From a bacterium (lineage in GTDB: Bacteria > Chloroflexota > Dormibacteria > Aeolococcales > Bog-877): a stretch of DNA of 44,851 nt. Where the stretch lies: NCBI GenBank assembly GCA_021827985.1, contig JAKATL010000017.1, positions 1-44,851 on the forward strand, in the 5' to 3' direction. Positions 23,946 to 34,200 of the stretch are shown piece by piece (position 1 is the stretch's first letter; each line of letters starts with the position of its first letter). The notes beneath the pieces were generated by a model. The model had not been told where the DNA came from. It ran no database searches and worked only from the letters and a program-made list of their open reading frames with translations. A program made the translations under genes and the position numbers.

Positions 23946-25395
23946 TTGCGAACGATGGCCGAAAACGGACCCGCCCACCGTGGTGGACGAAAACAGGCAC
24001 TACTGCTGTTTGCGTGGGTCATGAGCGGTCGGGAAGGGGCGGGCAAAGGCCGCCGAGGTTGAGCTTGGCGAGGACGATGATGGCTTCGGCGGAGTGAAAG
24101 CCGAAGCTGCGGCGGATGATGAGACGGATCTTCTGATTGGTGCTCTCGACGAGAGCGTTCGACAGCCGGTACCGCAAGGCCGCCTGGATGCTGGCGCGGT
24201 AGGCGGTGATGGTGCGGGCCAGCTTGACGAAGGGCTTGAGCTGTGAGCGGCGCGCCCATTGGAGCCAGCGGTCGAGCTCCCGCAGGGCCCGGCGCCGGCC
24301 CATGTGGAACACCAAGCGAAGGGCCTCTTTGAGCAGATAGGCGCGGTATAGGGGCCGGTTCAGCCGTGCCAGGCTGTCCAGAGTGGCCTGCTGACGGTCG
24401 GTCAGGTTCTCGGGGTTGTGCCACAGCGCCCAGCGAGCGCCCTTGAGCTCGTGGGCAAGCTCGACCTCGCCGGCGCGCCGGGCCTGGTTCCAGACGGCCC
24501 TCCGAACCTCGTCCAGGGCATCGGTGGCCCAGCTGACCACGTGGTAGGGATCGGTGCACTGGATGGCCCGGGGGCAGCGCTGGGTGACCACGTTGGCGAT
24601 CCAGGAGCCGCCGTCCCGGCTGACCCGGCGCAGGCGCCGGCAGCGCTGCTCCCCCAGGGCATCGAAGAACTTGTGCAGGGTGGCCTCATCGCGTCCCTTG
24701 GCCGCCCAGACCAACCGGCCAGAGTCGTGGTCGACCACCACGGTGATGTACCGCTGGCCCTTCTTCCAGCTGATCTCGTCGATCCCGATTCGCTCCAGGT
24801 GGGCGAAGGGATCCCGGGCCGATTCGGCCGCGGCCACCACCCGCTGACGATACCGACGATGCTCCGCCAGGTGATCCGCAGCAGGGTCGCCACCGTGCTC
24901 TGGGCAGAGTGGGCAGTGGCCCAGGCTGCCTGCTCCTCGAAGGTGCGGGTGAAGCGGCTGCCATGGCGCGCCCAGGGCACCCAGGCCACCACCACGCCAT
25001 GCTCCGGGCAGTTGACCCTGGGGCTGTCCGCCTCCACCACGGCCACACTCGATCCCAGATCCAGAGTCCGCCAGCGCCGTCTGCCCCGCCCCAGATCAGA
25101 GCCGGGGCAGCGCCGCCGGCAGAGCCCACACCGATCCCGATCCTGCCATCCCACCCGGACCGCCACCACCACGGTGTTGCTCCCCGCCTCCAGCTCCACC
25201 CCCTCGACCACCGCCCCGCATAGCCCCAGTCCCTTGGCCCATACTCGCGTTTGACGCACTGCCTGATGACCTCCTGCCGATCTCCGTTGTTCCTATGCAG
25301 AGATCGTAGGGATCGTGGGTGGTGCGTCTCTCGTCTACCCCCTCAACTCACCCACACATATGGCAGTAGACCCCGTTTTCGGCAACCGTTCGCAA
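23946..25395 (-). mobile_element. ISL3-type insertion sequence with 23-bp terminal inverted repeats
   Basis: The left end at 23946-23968 (TTGCGAACGATGG...CGAAAACGG) and the right end at 25373-25395, read inward, match at 21 of 23 positions. The interval (1450 bp) holds one transposase gene on the minus strand, interrupted by a frameshift. No matching 8-bp target duplication is evident at the two outer borders, so the element may have been rearranged after insertion. Confidence 0.8.
24019..25259 (-). pseudogene. ISL3-family transposase split by a frameshift
   Basis: The N-terminal part reads from GTG 25259 (AGGAGG upstream) with a zinc-finger-like region (RCGLCRRRCPG...NCPEHG) and ends in frame with RITWRSIVGIVSG near 24845. 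The catalytic part continues in another frame from VVAAAESARDPF, with IGIDEISWKKG, TVVVDHDSGRLVW, IQCTDPYHVVSW and the C-terminal ALVESTNQKIRLIIRRSFGF, all ISL3 landmarks. Restoring one base at about 24843-24848 (AGCGGG to AGCCGGG) would join them. The gene is therefore probably inactive, unless it is a sequencing error or a programmed shift. Confidence 0.82.
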
Positions 25396-25583
25396 AGAGG
25401 CTCGTCGCCCGCTTTATGGCTGCGGCGCGGCAGCGATGGACTGCACCTGGGTGTTGTCGAAGCACACCAGCAACAGCACGGGATGCCGTCCTGCCGGGCG
25501 GCCCGTGAGGGTGCCGAGACCGGCACTCATCGGAAAAGGGGGTCTACTGCCATATGTGTGGGTGAGTTGAGGGGGTAGACGAG
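25330..25583. repeat. 51-bp near-perfect inverted repeat with 152-bp spacer
   Basis: The left arm 25330-25380 and right arm 25533-25583 are inverted copies with a single mismatch; 45 bp are perfect. Both contain CTACTGCCATATGTG or its complement. The left arm overlaps the innermost part of the ISL3-type right end, so the right arm is an inverted copy of that end's sub-terminal DNA without the rest of the element. The spacer (25381-25532) has no recognisable gene. Confidence 0.85.
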
Positions 25584-25736
25584 GAGCGCTCCGCCGGCTG
25601 GTACCGCAAGGGGGTACGGTCAATACCTGAAACGACCTCCTGCCGCAAGCACTCGTGTATCTACAAGAAGAGGCCCAAACCCCGCCCCCAATCACCGTCC
25701 ATGAACTCTACTCACTCGCTATTGACGCCCCACATG

Positions 25737-25903
25737 CCCGGTTCACTGTCGAACCCGGGCAAGAGGTCCTGGGGTGCCGCCACCGGTATGCTTGGCGGCA
25801 GGATCTAATACTTTGCAGACACGGCGTAGCCTCCAGTGCGGGCCCGTTCCAGCGGGTCTTTCCGTGAGTTCGTTGCCTGGTAGGCTACGCCGTCGCTTTT
25901 CCT
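25737..25903 (+). ncRNA. Three consecutive hairpins ending in a T-run, candidate structured RNA
   Basis: Hairpin 1: CCCGGTTC / GAACCCGGG (25737-25759, one bulged G). Hairpin 2: TGCCGCC / GGCGGCA (25775-25800). Hairpin 3: ACGGCGTAGCCT (25821-25832) pairing perfectly with AGGCTACGCCGT (25882-25893), enclosing a small stem GGCCCG / CGGGTC (25841-25858), followed by CGCTTTTCC. TAATAC at 25806-25811 could be a -10 that starts an RNA at about 25818 ending at the T-run. It may be a small RNA or a strong terminator. No protein-coding gene is convincing here. Confidence 0.45.
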
Positions 25904-25966
25904 GCGGTCAGCCGACGGCCCGAGTCAATTTGCACAACTCCTGACGATAGCTCAACCCGGGGCCGT

Positions 25967-26893
25967 TCATCGTTTCAGATAATCGCTAGTACCTGGCTCT
26001 TCACGAGGGGAGTCCGCCAATTTCGTCGTCGATGCTACTTCCCAATACTCTGTCTCCACCACCGAACGAAGTGAGCTGTGTCTAATAGCCGCGTAGGCCC
26101 GCGCAATCAGGTAACAAAGTGCACCAAGAGGATCAAGAGCCGCCTCTCTAAGTGCAGCCACCCAGCGGCCGGGAGTTCTGACGCCATTGATGTTAGAAGC
26201 CGCAGTCCTCAATGTGGTCACTGCGAAATCCCGCAGGCTCGAGGCTGGCACCTTGTAAACAACCGCGTCAGTCGCGTTGCGCACCCTCCAGCCGGCACCC
26301 GACAGACCTTCGGACAGTTGCACATCATCGGCGATGGATCCAGTTCCGACTCTGTACCGAAATGACTGGTAAAAACTCCTCCGAGCGCCCCAGAACACAC
26401 CGTCCGCTCGGACAGCGGTGCTCCGAAGGCTGCGAGCAAGCCTATACACAATGTTGAGTTGCCAGGTCGAGGCACGGCCTGCAACTCCACGGCCCCTGCG
26501 AATCGGGCTACTTACTCCGATTGCGGCATCGCATCCAGCCGCACAAGTGAGATGGTTTAGGAGCGCCCGAAGGCTTTCGGGCGGCACCACAACATCTGCG
26601 ACAACACAAATGAGAACTTCTGACTCCGTAACGTCCAGAATAGCGTTGAGAGCTTCCTTTAGAGAGCGACGCACGTCACTATGGTGGATCTCTACGTTCG
26701 CAGACACCTGCTGAGCCCAGAGTTCGAACGACTCTACAGTATCCACTGAGTCTGAGCTGTCACTGAGAACGAATAAGGAATCCTCTCGACCCAAGTCAAC
26801 GAGACCAGCCCACAAGGAGCGTAAGGTCGGCAGAATGGCGCGCCCCTCGTTATAGCTGCTGATGCCGATCGTCAGGGTTGGCTGCTGGTTCAT
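25967..26893 (-). CDS. Family 2 glycosyltransferase
   Basis: 308 residues. GT-A fold marks: TIGISSYNEGRAILPTL at the N-terminus, a nucleotide-sugar region LFVLSDSSDS, the metal-binding DxD-like VVADVVVPP, and GSIADDVQLSEGL in the acceptor half, ending with a hydrophobic helix near LGALCYLIARAY. It transfers a sugar in the cytoplasm, probably onto a lipid-linked or surface polysaccharide, as the neighbours are glycosyltransferases and a flippase. Base composition is less GC-rich than the suf genes. It is separated from the rest of the locus by an IS630-type insertion. Confidence 0.85.
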   Translation of the reverse strand: MNQQPTLTIGISSYNEGRAILPTLRSLWAGLVDLGREDSLFVLSDSSDSVDTVESFELWAQQVSANVEIHHSDVRRSLKEALNAILDVTESEVLICVVADVVVPPESLRALLNHLTCAAGCDAAIGVSSPIRRGRGVAGRASTWQLNIVYRLARSLRSTAVRADGVFWGARRSFYQSFRYRVGTGSIADDVQLSEGLSGAGWRVRNATDAVVYKVPASSLRDFAVTTLRTAASNINGVRTPGRWVAALREAALDPLGALCYLIARAYAAIRHSSLRSVVETEYWEVASTTKLADSPREEPGTSDYLKR

Positions 26894-26899
26894 CGAATC

Positions 26900-28024
26900 T
26901 TATTCGTAATGTGGGCCGGGATTTGCCCTGCAGCAAGAGAGGTTGAGCGCTCCAAGAAAAGAGATGGCAGCGACAGACGCGGGTGTGAGGACCAAGGAGC
27001 TTTGCATAGAGTGTTGTCCGTAATGCCGCGGCAGCCAGCGGGCCTTCCAAGGGGCGGCGGTGTTGAGCATCTGCTCAGGAGTAGCGGCAGAGAAGAAGCT
27101 TATCGCCTGGGAGATCCGGCCAGTCGTGGTTCGGGGCGGTGAGTTGGCGAGATAAGCTTTAATCGCTCCCCATATCCGCTCCACCGGGTTCTCGTGGGGG
27201 CAGTAGCCGGCGCCATAGAGCAAGTGCACTTGCGGGTGCTCCAGCCACAAGGCAAGCACCAGACGTCTGGAGTGGATGTTGACGTTGTCCGGCACCACGG
27301 CGATCGCTGGAGTGCCGACGTTGATCTCCAGCAGACACTCTAGCAAGCGCACGAAGGCGGCGCTGTAGGCCCGGGGGGCCGCCGTGACACACCATTTGCC
27401 ACTGCCGAGATTGACTGCCCCGAAGAGGGAGCGCCGCTGGTTCTGTCCGGACGGCATCGCCCGCCTGCGCTCACCGCGCAGGATCCAGGCGGCCCGCACC
27501 CAGGGGAGCAAGTCGAGATGGCAATCATCTTCGGCAAGGACCCCCGCGTGCGCAGGCAACTGGAGCAGAGCACGACGGACCGCGGCCGAGCGCTGCGAAG
27601 CCTCTGGATCACCCTTGGCCACCAGCCGGGGACGCCGCCACTCCGCCAGCTCCTGAATGCGCCGACGCAGAGTGCTGCTGGACGCGCTCCACCGCAGCGC
27701 TCGTGTCAGACGCGGCGCTGTCCATGCTTTGGGCTGCGTCAGCAAAGTGCAGAGCCGCCCCGCCACTCTGGCGGTGCGGCGCGGACGGCCAGTTCGAGAT
27801 CGATCGGGCAGGCCGTCCACGCCTTCGACAACGAATCGCTCGACCCAGCGCCGCACAGTCCGGGGATCGTAGCCGACCAACTCCGCGATCGATGCAGCCG
27901 GATGCCCGGCGGCCGAGAGCAGGATCATGGAGGCCCGGATCGCCGTCCGACCGTGACGCACTTCGACTTTGAGCTGGCGGCGTTCGAGTGCCGAGACGTT
28001 GGCAAACCTGGAGCAGGGACGCAC
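26900..28024 (-). CDS. IS630-family transposase
   Basis: 374 residues from GTG 28024. The N-terminal helix-turn-helix (ASIAELVGYDPRTVRRWVERF) is followed by the DDE catalytic core: LAEDDCHLDLLPWVR (first Asp), AVVPDNVNIH (second Asp) and CPHENPVERIWGAIKAYL (Glu in the third motif). It belongs to the IS630/Tc1 superfamily. The end expected for this family (WKARWLPRHYGQ) falls at the element's left end, but no stop is present, so about 37 extra codons come from flanking DNA. The catalytic core is intact. Confidence 0.9.
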   Translation of the reverse strand: MRPCSRFANVSALERRQLKVEVRHGRTAIRASMILLSAAGHPAASIAELVGYDPRTVRRWVERFVVEGVDGLPDRSRTGRPRRTARVAGRLCTLLTQPKAWTAPRLTRALRWSASSSTLRRRIQELAEWRRPRLVAKGDPEASQRSAAVRRALLQLPAHAGVLAEDDCHLDLLPWVRAAWILRGERRRAMPSGQNQRRSLFGAVNLGSGKWCVTAAPRAYSAAFVRLLECLLEINVGTPAIAVVPDNVNIHSRRLVLALWLEHPQVHLLYGAGYCPHENPVERIWGAIKAYLANSPPRTTTGRISQAISFFSAATPEQMLNTAAPWKARWLPRHYGQHSMQSSLVLTPASVAAISFLGALNLSCCRANPGPHYE

Positions 28025-28126
28025 ACTGATACTGGCATTGTCGTGGTGATTGAAGTCATCATCGACAAGGCTACTGCGTCCCCGGGCCAGCTATCGCCAC
28101 TGCTCACCCCAACTGGGTTACGGACA
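27015..28126 (-). mobile_element. IS630-type insertion sequence
   Basis: TGTCCGTAA at 27015-27023 and its complement TTACGGACA at 28118-28126 give 9-bp terminal inverted repeats and a length of 1112 bp, normal for the family. The TA duplication expected for IS630 is not clearly visible next to these borders, so the true ends may be a few bases outward. It sits between two glycosyltransferase genes of the polysaccharide locus. Confidence 0.6.
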
Positions 28127-28292
28127 GAACTTCTGCTCACCTGCGTAGTAGGGACAATCCCCGGCGATGAACTGGACGGCGCTGGACGGAGAACCACAGT
28201 TGCTCCCGCCCGAGACTTGGAAGGAGGGCGCCGCCGACTCAGCCCGATTGTGAACGCGCCGAGAACGGGGCGACGCAAACCTGGAGCTAGGT

Positions 28293-29519
28293 TCATGGAC
28301 ACGCTTGCGGCGCAACCCAACCAGCAGCTGCGAAGAACGGACGTTGGGAACGGCGCCAGTGGTCCAGGCTGAAGCAGGCGGTGGCCTTGAGGTGCGCGTT
28401 AGTCGCCAGGGTGCTCCGGTCGGTAGCATTCGCTGCCAGTCGAAGGACGCCTGCTGCGACGCTGGCCGGGTCGGGTCGCGTGATGACGCCTGTCCAGCCA
28501 TCATCCAGGGTGTCGTTCAGACCGCCAACGTTGGTTGCGACTACAGGTCTGCCGAAGAACATAGCTTCTGCCGCTGCGAGTGAGGCGCCCTCGTGGCTAA
28601 ACGATGGGATCAGGACAATGTCGGCCGCCTGGTAGAGTGCCGGCATAAGGTCATGCGGGTAGCCACCGAGGTGTATCACGGAGACCGCATGCCCTTCCAC
28701 CGAATGGGTAGCTGCACCACCCCCAGTCGACAGCCGCGCAGAGCGCCATGAGTGGTCCAAGCGGCCGAGGAAGATTCCGGTCACTACGAAAAGGGCCGAC
28801 CGCCTAGCGGCCACTCTGGCGGCGATATCCGGCAGCCAAGATTCGCCTCGCACCAGGGAGAGGTTGCGTGGCACAAGAACGACGATCCCCCCCGCAGCGC
28901 GAGTCGCGGCAATCTGTTTCGAAAGCTCGCTTGGGACTGATGCGGAGGCGCCAGCCCCGGGAGATGGCACGAAGAGATCACAGAAAGGCCCCGTAATGAA
29001 AATACGCCTCCGGAGGCCCGGCCGGAGTGCTTGGGTGACCCGCAGAAAGGAGGTGTCCATGGCTGACACAGCGGTGCAGCGGCGCAAACCGGCGAACGAC
29101 TTGGCCATCTGCCATCTGCGCCACCCGGGCAGGTAGCCACGAGCGGCAGCACCCCCTGCGTACCAAGGCTTCCCGTGGGCCTCGTAGGGGATATCCCAAT
29201 GTACTCCGTGCTGGGTCGAGGTCACCCGCCCACGGGGCAGCCCGCTGGGCACGTGTTCCAAGTACTTGAAGTGCAGGTACTGCCAGCCGTCAGAAAGGGC
29301 GACTTGCGCAAGGCTCGACCACAGACGCCTATGCTGTACCGGTCTTGTACGAACCTCTATGCCATTTACTACCGCTACCGCAGCGAGATCGCCCGGTTGG
29401 TACACGCAGCACTCGATGCCGACCTCGGTCATCGCGAGAGCCAACTGCATCAAGTGGCGCTCCGCGCCCCCCTCAAACATCACAGAATCGTCGGCGAAGA
29501 CGTCCGCGACCAAGGCCAC
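28293..29519 (-). CDS. Glycosyltransferase, GT-B fold (family 4-like)
   Basis: 408 residues from GTG 29519 (no clear ribosome binding site; the true start may be slightly upstream). The N-terminal half has the acceptor-side motif EGGAERHLMQLALAM, and the C-terminal half the donor-side motif IVLIPSFSHEGASLAAAEAMFFGRPVVATNVGGLND with the conserved E-x7-E-like pattern and DGWTGVI. It transfers a nucleotide-activated sugar in the cytoplasm. It lies 38 nt after the stop of the family 2 gene upstream in the operon. The 166-bp gap to the IS630-type element holds no gene. Confidence 0.88.
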   Translation of the reverse strand: MALVADVFADDSVMFEGGAERHLMQLALAMTEVGIECCVYQPGDLAAVAVVNGIEVRTRPVQHRRLWSSLAQVALSDGWQYLHFKYLEHVPSGLPRGRVTSTQHGVHWDIPYEAHGKPWYAGGAAARGYLPGWRRWQMAKSFAGLRRCTAVSAMDTSFLRVTQALRPGLRRRIFITGPFCDLFVPSPGAGASASVPSELSKQIAATRAAGGIVVLVPRNLSLVRGESWLPDIAARVAARRSALFVVTGIFLGRLDHSWRSARLSTGGGAATHSVEGHAVSVIHLGGYPHDLMPALYQAADIVLIPSFSHEGASLAAAEAMFFGRPVVATNVGGLNDTLDDGWTGVITRPDPASVAAGVLRLAANATDRSTLATNAHLKATACFSLDHWRRSQRPFFAAAGWVAPQACP

Positions 29520-29557
29520 TCTGGCCGGGCGTCTAGGAAGGCTGTCTGTGCGGTAGG

Positions 29558-30451
29558 TCAGGAGATGGTCCTCCCAAGATGCAGGAGTTCAAGAACGACT
29601 GCAATGGTCTCGCCGACCTTCAGTATCACCAGGCCGAAACCTAGGCGCCATCCCCGGCGTCCTAGCAGCCAGGGGCGTCGCAAGTAGGGGCGGTCCAGTA
29701 CTGCGATACTTGCGATTCCGTAGCGTCCGGCATAGGCCCGAAGGCCTCGGGCGTAATATGCCTTCTTCCGACAGAGATCGACGTAGGTTGGAGCCCCCTC
29801 ATCGTGATCAATCCATGCGTCGATGCGAGCCATCGTCCCAACTCTCCGCACCCTACGCGTCAGATCCCAGTCCTCGGGGCCAGGGGGCATAGACTCGTCG
29901 AATCCACCGACGCTTTCGAACACGCGCAGCTGAAAGAACCGCGCGGCCTCCACTGTGTCCGACCCTGAATAGAAGGACCGCTCGAAGGCGCGGACCTCAG
30001 CCCAGAATCCTTGGCCCACCGACCGCTCGCGGACCAATACCGCGACAGGGTGGCCAACGACTCCGCCGCACAGGGCACGCACGGCCTGAAGCGTAACCTC
30101 TGGAGACAGTACCATGTCGGCGTCGACGAAGCCGACCACCGGCGTAACCACCAGGCTCGCGCCAGCATTCCGCTGGGCCGAGCGCTCGGGTCCGCAGACA
30201 ATTACCCTGTCGGCAAGCACCTCGGCGATCGCCAGTGTGCCATCAGTAGAGTGGTTGTCCACTACAACCACAATGCAAGGTTCTCGCTGTGCACGTAACG
30301 ACTTTAGACACGCTGGAAGGGTTCGCGCCGCGTTTCTAGTTGGTACCACGACAGTTACGTTGGCTGCGATCGCCCGGCGCGCCTCCTCCTGGGCAGGAGC
30401 CCGCGGGTACCGAGGACCGGAGCCTGAGTCGGCAAACACGGTGGGACTCAC
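29558..30451 (-). CDS. Family 2 glycosyltransferase
   Basis: 297 residues. The GT-A core is clear: TVVVPTRNAARTLPACL, VVDNHSTDGT, the DxD motif in VGFVDADMVLSP, and FQLRVFESVGGFDESMPPGPEDWDL, which contains the ED-type catalytic motif. A hydrophobic C-terminus (LGFGLVILKVGETIAVVLELL) suggests membrane attachment. Its start overlaps the methyltransferase stop (ATGA, 30448-30451), so it belongs to the same message as 31203 and 34474. Confidence 0.9.
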   Translation of the reverse strand: MSPTVFADSGSGPRYPRAPAQEEARRAIAANVTVVVPTRNAARTLPACLKSLRAQREPCIVVVVDNHSTDGTLAIAEVLADRVIVCGPERSAQRNAGASLVVTPVVGFVDADMVLSPEVTLQAVRALCGGVVGHPVAVLVRERSVGQGFWAEVRAFERSFYSGSDTVEAARFFQLRVFESVGGFDESMPPGPEDWDLTRRVRRVGTMARIDAWIDHDEGAPTYVDLCRKKAYYARGLRAYAGRYGIASIAVLDRPYLRRPWLLGRRGWRLGFGLVILKVGETIAVVLELLHLGRTIS

Positions 30452-31203
30452 GGTGGAGGAAACCCACTCGGATTACGCTGCTTGGTGGCTCGCACCCAGA
30501 TGGTGGTGGAGTCGAATCGACGCTGCATAGTGAGGCGGTGGCCGGCCCCAGCGAGCAGATGGGGGCTCCGGTACGGCTGGCGCAGAACGTGCTTATACAA
30601 GTAAAGCAGGGCGACGTCTAGGGACTCCCGTAGGTCGCCGGAGTACCGGAAGGTTGTAGACTCAAATCCGCCACTTTGTGCAAGCCTTCTGATAGTGCGG
30701 GCACGGTAATGGCGATGCCCGGCCAAGACCCAGGCGGGATCTGCGCAGGCCGCAATTCCTGCTGCGGGTGTTGAGAGGATGAGACAACCGCCAGGCTTCA
30801 AGATCCGGCTCAGTGCCCGCATGGCCTCAAACTCACGTCCACGAGGGATATGTTCGAGAGTTTCCAAGACGAAGACGACGTCTACCTGCGAGATGTTAGC
30901 CGCCTGTAGTTCACTGAGATCCGCGACCTCCACCAGTGTCGCGTTGGGGAGCCTGCGCCTAGCGTCGACAAGCCACGGTCCGCCAATATCGAACCCGACA
31001 AGCGAAGTAGCACCCACCCCCTGACACAGATGCAGGAAATCACCCGTCCAGCAACCAACGTCCGCAACGGCGAGTCCCCTGAGAGGGCCGGCCAAGTGAA
31101 GGGCATGCTCAAACCGCGGCAGAACGCGGGTCGAAGAGTCTTCACCGGCTGCGTAGGTCACGATACCCGATCGGTGCAAGATACGTCCGAATAGGTCAGG
31201 CAT
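30448..31203 (-). CDS. Class I SAM-dependent methyltransferase
   Basis: 251 residues from ATG 31203, overlapping the end of the large membrane protein by 8 nt; the open frame upstream of that ATG is inside the other gene and is not used. Motif I is VADVGCWTGDFLHL, followed by LVGFDIG, the post-I strand, VDVVFVLETLEHIP and LKPGGCLILSTPA, typical of Methyltransf_11/23 proteins. In this locus it most likely methylates a sugar or glycan end. The substrate is unknown. Confidence 0.88.
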   Translation of the reverse strand: MPDLFGRILHRSGIVTYAAGEDSSTRVLPRFEHALHLAGPLRGLAVADVGCWTGDFLHLCQGVGATSLVGFDIGGPWLVDARRRLPNATLVEVADLSELQAANISQVDVVFVLETLEHIPRGREFEAMRALSRILKPGGCLILSTPAAGIAACADPAWVLAGHRHYRARTIRRLAQSGGFESTTFRYSGDLRESLDVALLYLYKHVLRQPYRSPHLLAGAGHRLTMQRRFDSTTIWVRATKQRNPSGFPPP

Positions 31204-34200
31204 CACCAGCGCTCTTCTTCGCGAATGCGCATTTCCGTGGCATGCGCCAAGGTCGGCAGCCCCGTGCGTAAAGGCCGAGGAGGGCAGCCAGTAGGGCAGC
31301 CAGCGCAGCTGCACCAACCTCGGCTTGAATCTCGTCGCGAATGGGCGAGTAGCTCGCCTTTGTGGCACCTCTCACTGACTTGGGCCAGATCCACCCGTTT
31401 GTGAGGCCGTCGAGTTCGACGTGGCGGGCTCCGGTGGGCCCAAGCCATCCGGGTCCGAATCCGGACTCTAAGGAATCCAGTGTGCTAGGGGAAGCGAAAG
31501 AGTTTGGGGCAGCAATGACGTCCACAGCAGGGGCCTCCGGGAGAGACCGAACTATTAGGCTGGCGTAGTCATATTGTGAGGTTTGTCCCGGGGTGGGCGC
31601 AAAGGCGTAGAGGAACAGCGTCAGCGCCTTGGTGCCAGCAGAAGGTTGGATGACCGATGTATAAGTCTTCCAGGTGCGGCCAGCCGGAAGGGGCGCTGCC
31701 GGAGCGCATAGGTTCTCAGGTTGTTCCCAGAAGCACAGGGAGGGGCCCGCGCCAGATCGCGAGCGTACATTCATCTTGACAAGCAGACTACCTCGATGCC
31801 ATGCCAGCACCTGTGACTCGCACGCCGCATCAGCGCTAGCGGAGAGCTGCAGAAACGGTGCACCTGCTGGGCCGCCCTTGTCGAGCACCTTGGCCCGGAG
31901 TGTGCGCCCCGGGAGAACCTGCTCGTAGTCGTCACAGTTTCCTACCGGCCCCCAGAGGCCCTGGTGGAAGGTCCCGTCACGGATCTCGAGGGGACCAAGA
32001 GGAACGCTCACAATAAGGCGCCGACCCGAAGAAGTCATGCGATTCTGAGTATCGAGCATGTGTGCATTTGGGGATTGCGCGGAAGTGCCGGGTGCCAAAA
32101 TGACCGATCGGTAGGTCCATCCGCTGCGCTCGCCGAGCTCGGTGACCAAGCTATTGGCTCGTATCTGCCAAGTCGCGACTGAAGGCAATTGATAGATCGC
32201 AGTGTGCCCCGCGACTGGTGGGGATGTTGCCAAGGCGGTTCCAGGCGGCAAGAGGGACAGGGCCCGCAAATCTGGGGCCGCACTGTTCACTGTGGCGAAG
32301 CCAGTCGGAGCCACGACCCCGCCAGTCAGAGCGAATACCGACAGCGGCCCGTCTCTGTGGACAAGCCGCATGAGCGGATCTTGGAGCAAGTCTCGGTAGA
32401 GCCGGCCGGGAGAGAGTATCGATCGTCCGGGGAAGTTCGCCACCACGTCGCCGCGAACGAGGATGAGGGGGCTGGTCATGGCGGACAGGAGTCGAGCGCC
32501 CTCAGTCCAGTTACGACTCTCGATAGCTTGTGCCTCAAGGCGCGTGGCAGACAGCAACTCGTTGGAGACAAGGTCATATGACTCTGAATTGGGGTCGATC
32601 ACGTGACGAATCAACAAGTCGGTGATGAATCCATCGTTACCGTAGTACCAGGTGTAGGGCATGGCGTAAAAGTCGTCTGGCGGAAGCACGAGGAGCGGCC
32701 CAGGCGTTGACTGAGGCGCGTTCAGCCACTTGGCCATCAGGGTCCAGTACCGAGGGACCGCAACGTGGGATGCCGGAAACGGAGGCCGTCGCCCTGGAAC
32801 AACACTGCCGGTCCAAAGGGGGTACGATCCCGCTGCGGTGAGGACGACGCCCCCGAAAGCCAGCACCGACCACATCTTCGGACGGTGGAACGCCCGAGAG
32901 GGGCGAGGTGCTCTGGTTGACCCGACCCAAGGGGGCGTGACATGACCAATGCCGTCGACAAGAATTCCTGCCATGAGTGCGAAGCCGAGGCTCGCTACCA
33001 TAAGGAACCGCCCAGGCTCCCGGAGCAGCCAGCCGAGCGGCAAGTGATAAAGAATGTCGAAAATGAGGTTGCCTGGCGGGTTGGTACCAGTGCTCAGCAG
33101 GATGATCGCTAGAGTTCCGAGGGCGATCGCGCCAGTAACTCGGAGCCTTCGGGGGGTCAGGCGTGTCGGAGGGAGCGCGAGAGCGGTGAGCGCTACCGCA
33201 GGGACCAAGACGCGGACAAGCAGGAGTGGAAACCGATCGAAGTTTGCAGCGAAGGGAAGGTAAATTGGGTATTTCCAGAACCAGGCCGTGTTGAGCCACA
33301 GTGCGTTGGCTAGGGTGGCACGGCCTTCCGTCCATGTCCATGCCGAAAGGGGTGACAGTGTGGCGACGGCTGTTTCACGCAGCGCCAGAAATGCCGGGAC
33401 CGCCCAGTAGGTGGATGCCGCTACCATCAGAAGCCCGCCGCAAAGAAGGACTGGAACACCGCGAACCGCGGTTGCTCGTCCGTAGCGGGCCCAGGCTAGC
33501 GGCACGCTGAAAACTAAGGCGAGGACGAGCATGCCGACGAGGGGGGGGTTCGCGTACGCGTAGCCGACTGGAGGGCCAGCGAGTCCCAGCCCGATGGCCG
33601 CTAACCAGCGAGGAACCGATCCTTTCGCGCCGGCGACGACTAGGGCCGGTAAGCCTGCCAGCAGCGCCATGCTCAGTAGGTAAGCATCAGCTACACCGCC
33701 GATGCTCATTAGGTAGGGGTTGAATGCGTAGAGTAGACCGGCGGCCACTCCAGCAATTGGGGCAAAGTTCAGGGCGCGGGCTAGCGCTGTGGCGGCCAAG
33801 GCGATTCCCATGAAAAGGACGGTCAACCAGATCCGTTGGGCCACAGCGCCAGAGCCCCCGAGCGCATGGGTGAGCCAGACCACCACTGCCCACGGCAACC
33901 GCTGCTGCGCCTCATTGATGCTCCCGAGGTTCGAACCGGTCCATGCCATCGCGGAGAACAGCCGGTTGATCCATGCTGTGCCGACCGGAGGCGTGATGTC
34001 TCCGCCTGCTATCACGGTCCCGGAGACGAACCAAGACTGCACTAAGGCACCCACTGCGAGGACGGAGACGACGTGAGCCCACCACCAGCTGCGACGGCCG
34101 GTACCGGTCCTCATCGGCTCGGGTTCGTCGGGATCTGTGACTGCGGGCGCCACAAGCTGTCGGCGTCGGATACCGCTGCGAATTCTCTCAGCGGAAGGCC

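Noticed and set aside
33928..33937. GGTTCGAACC resembling a tRNA T-arm
   Set aside because: No acceptor, D or anticodon arm can be built around it, and it lies within the coding sequence of the large membrane protein.
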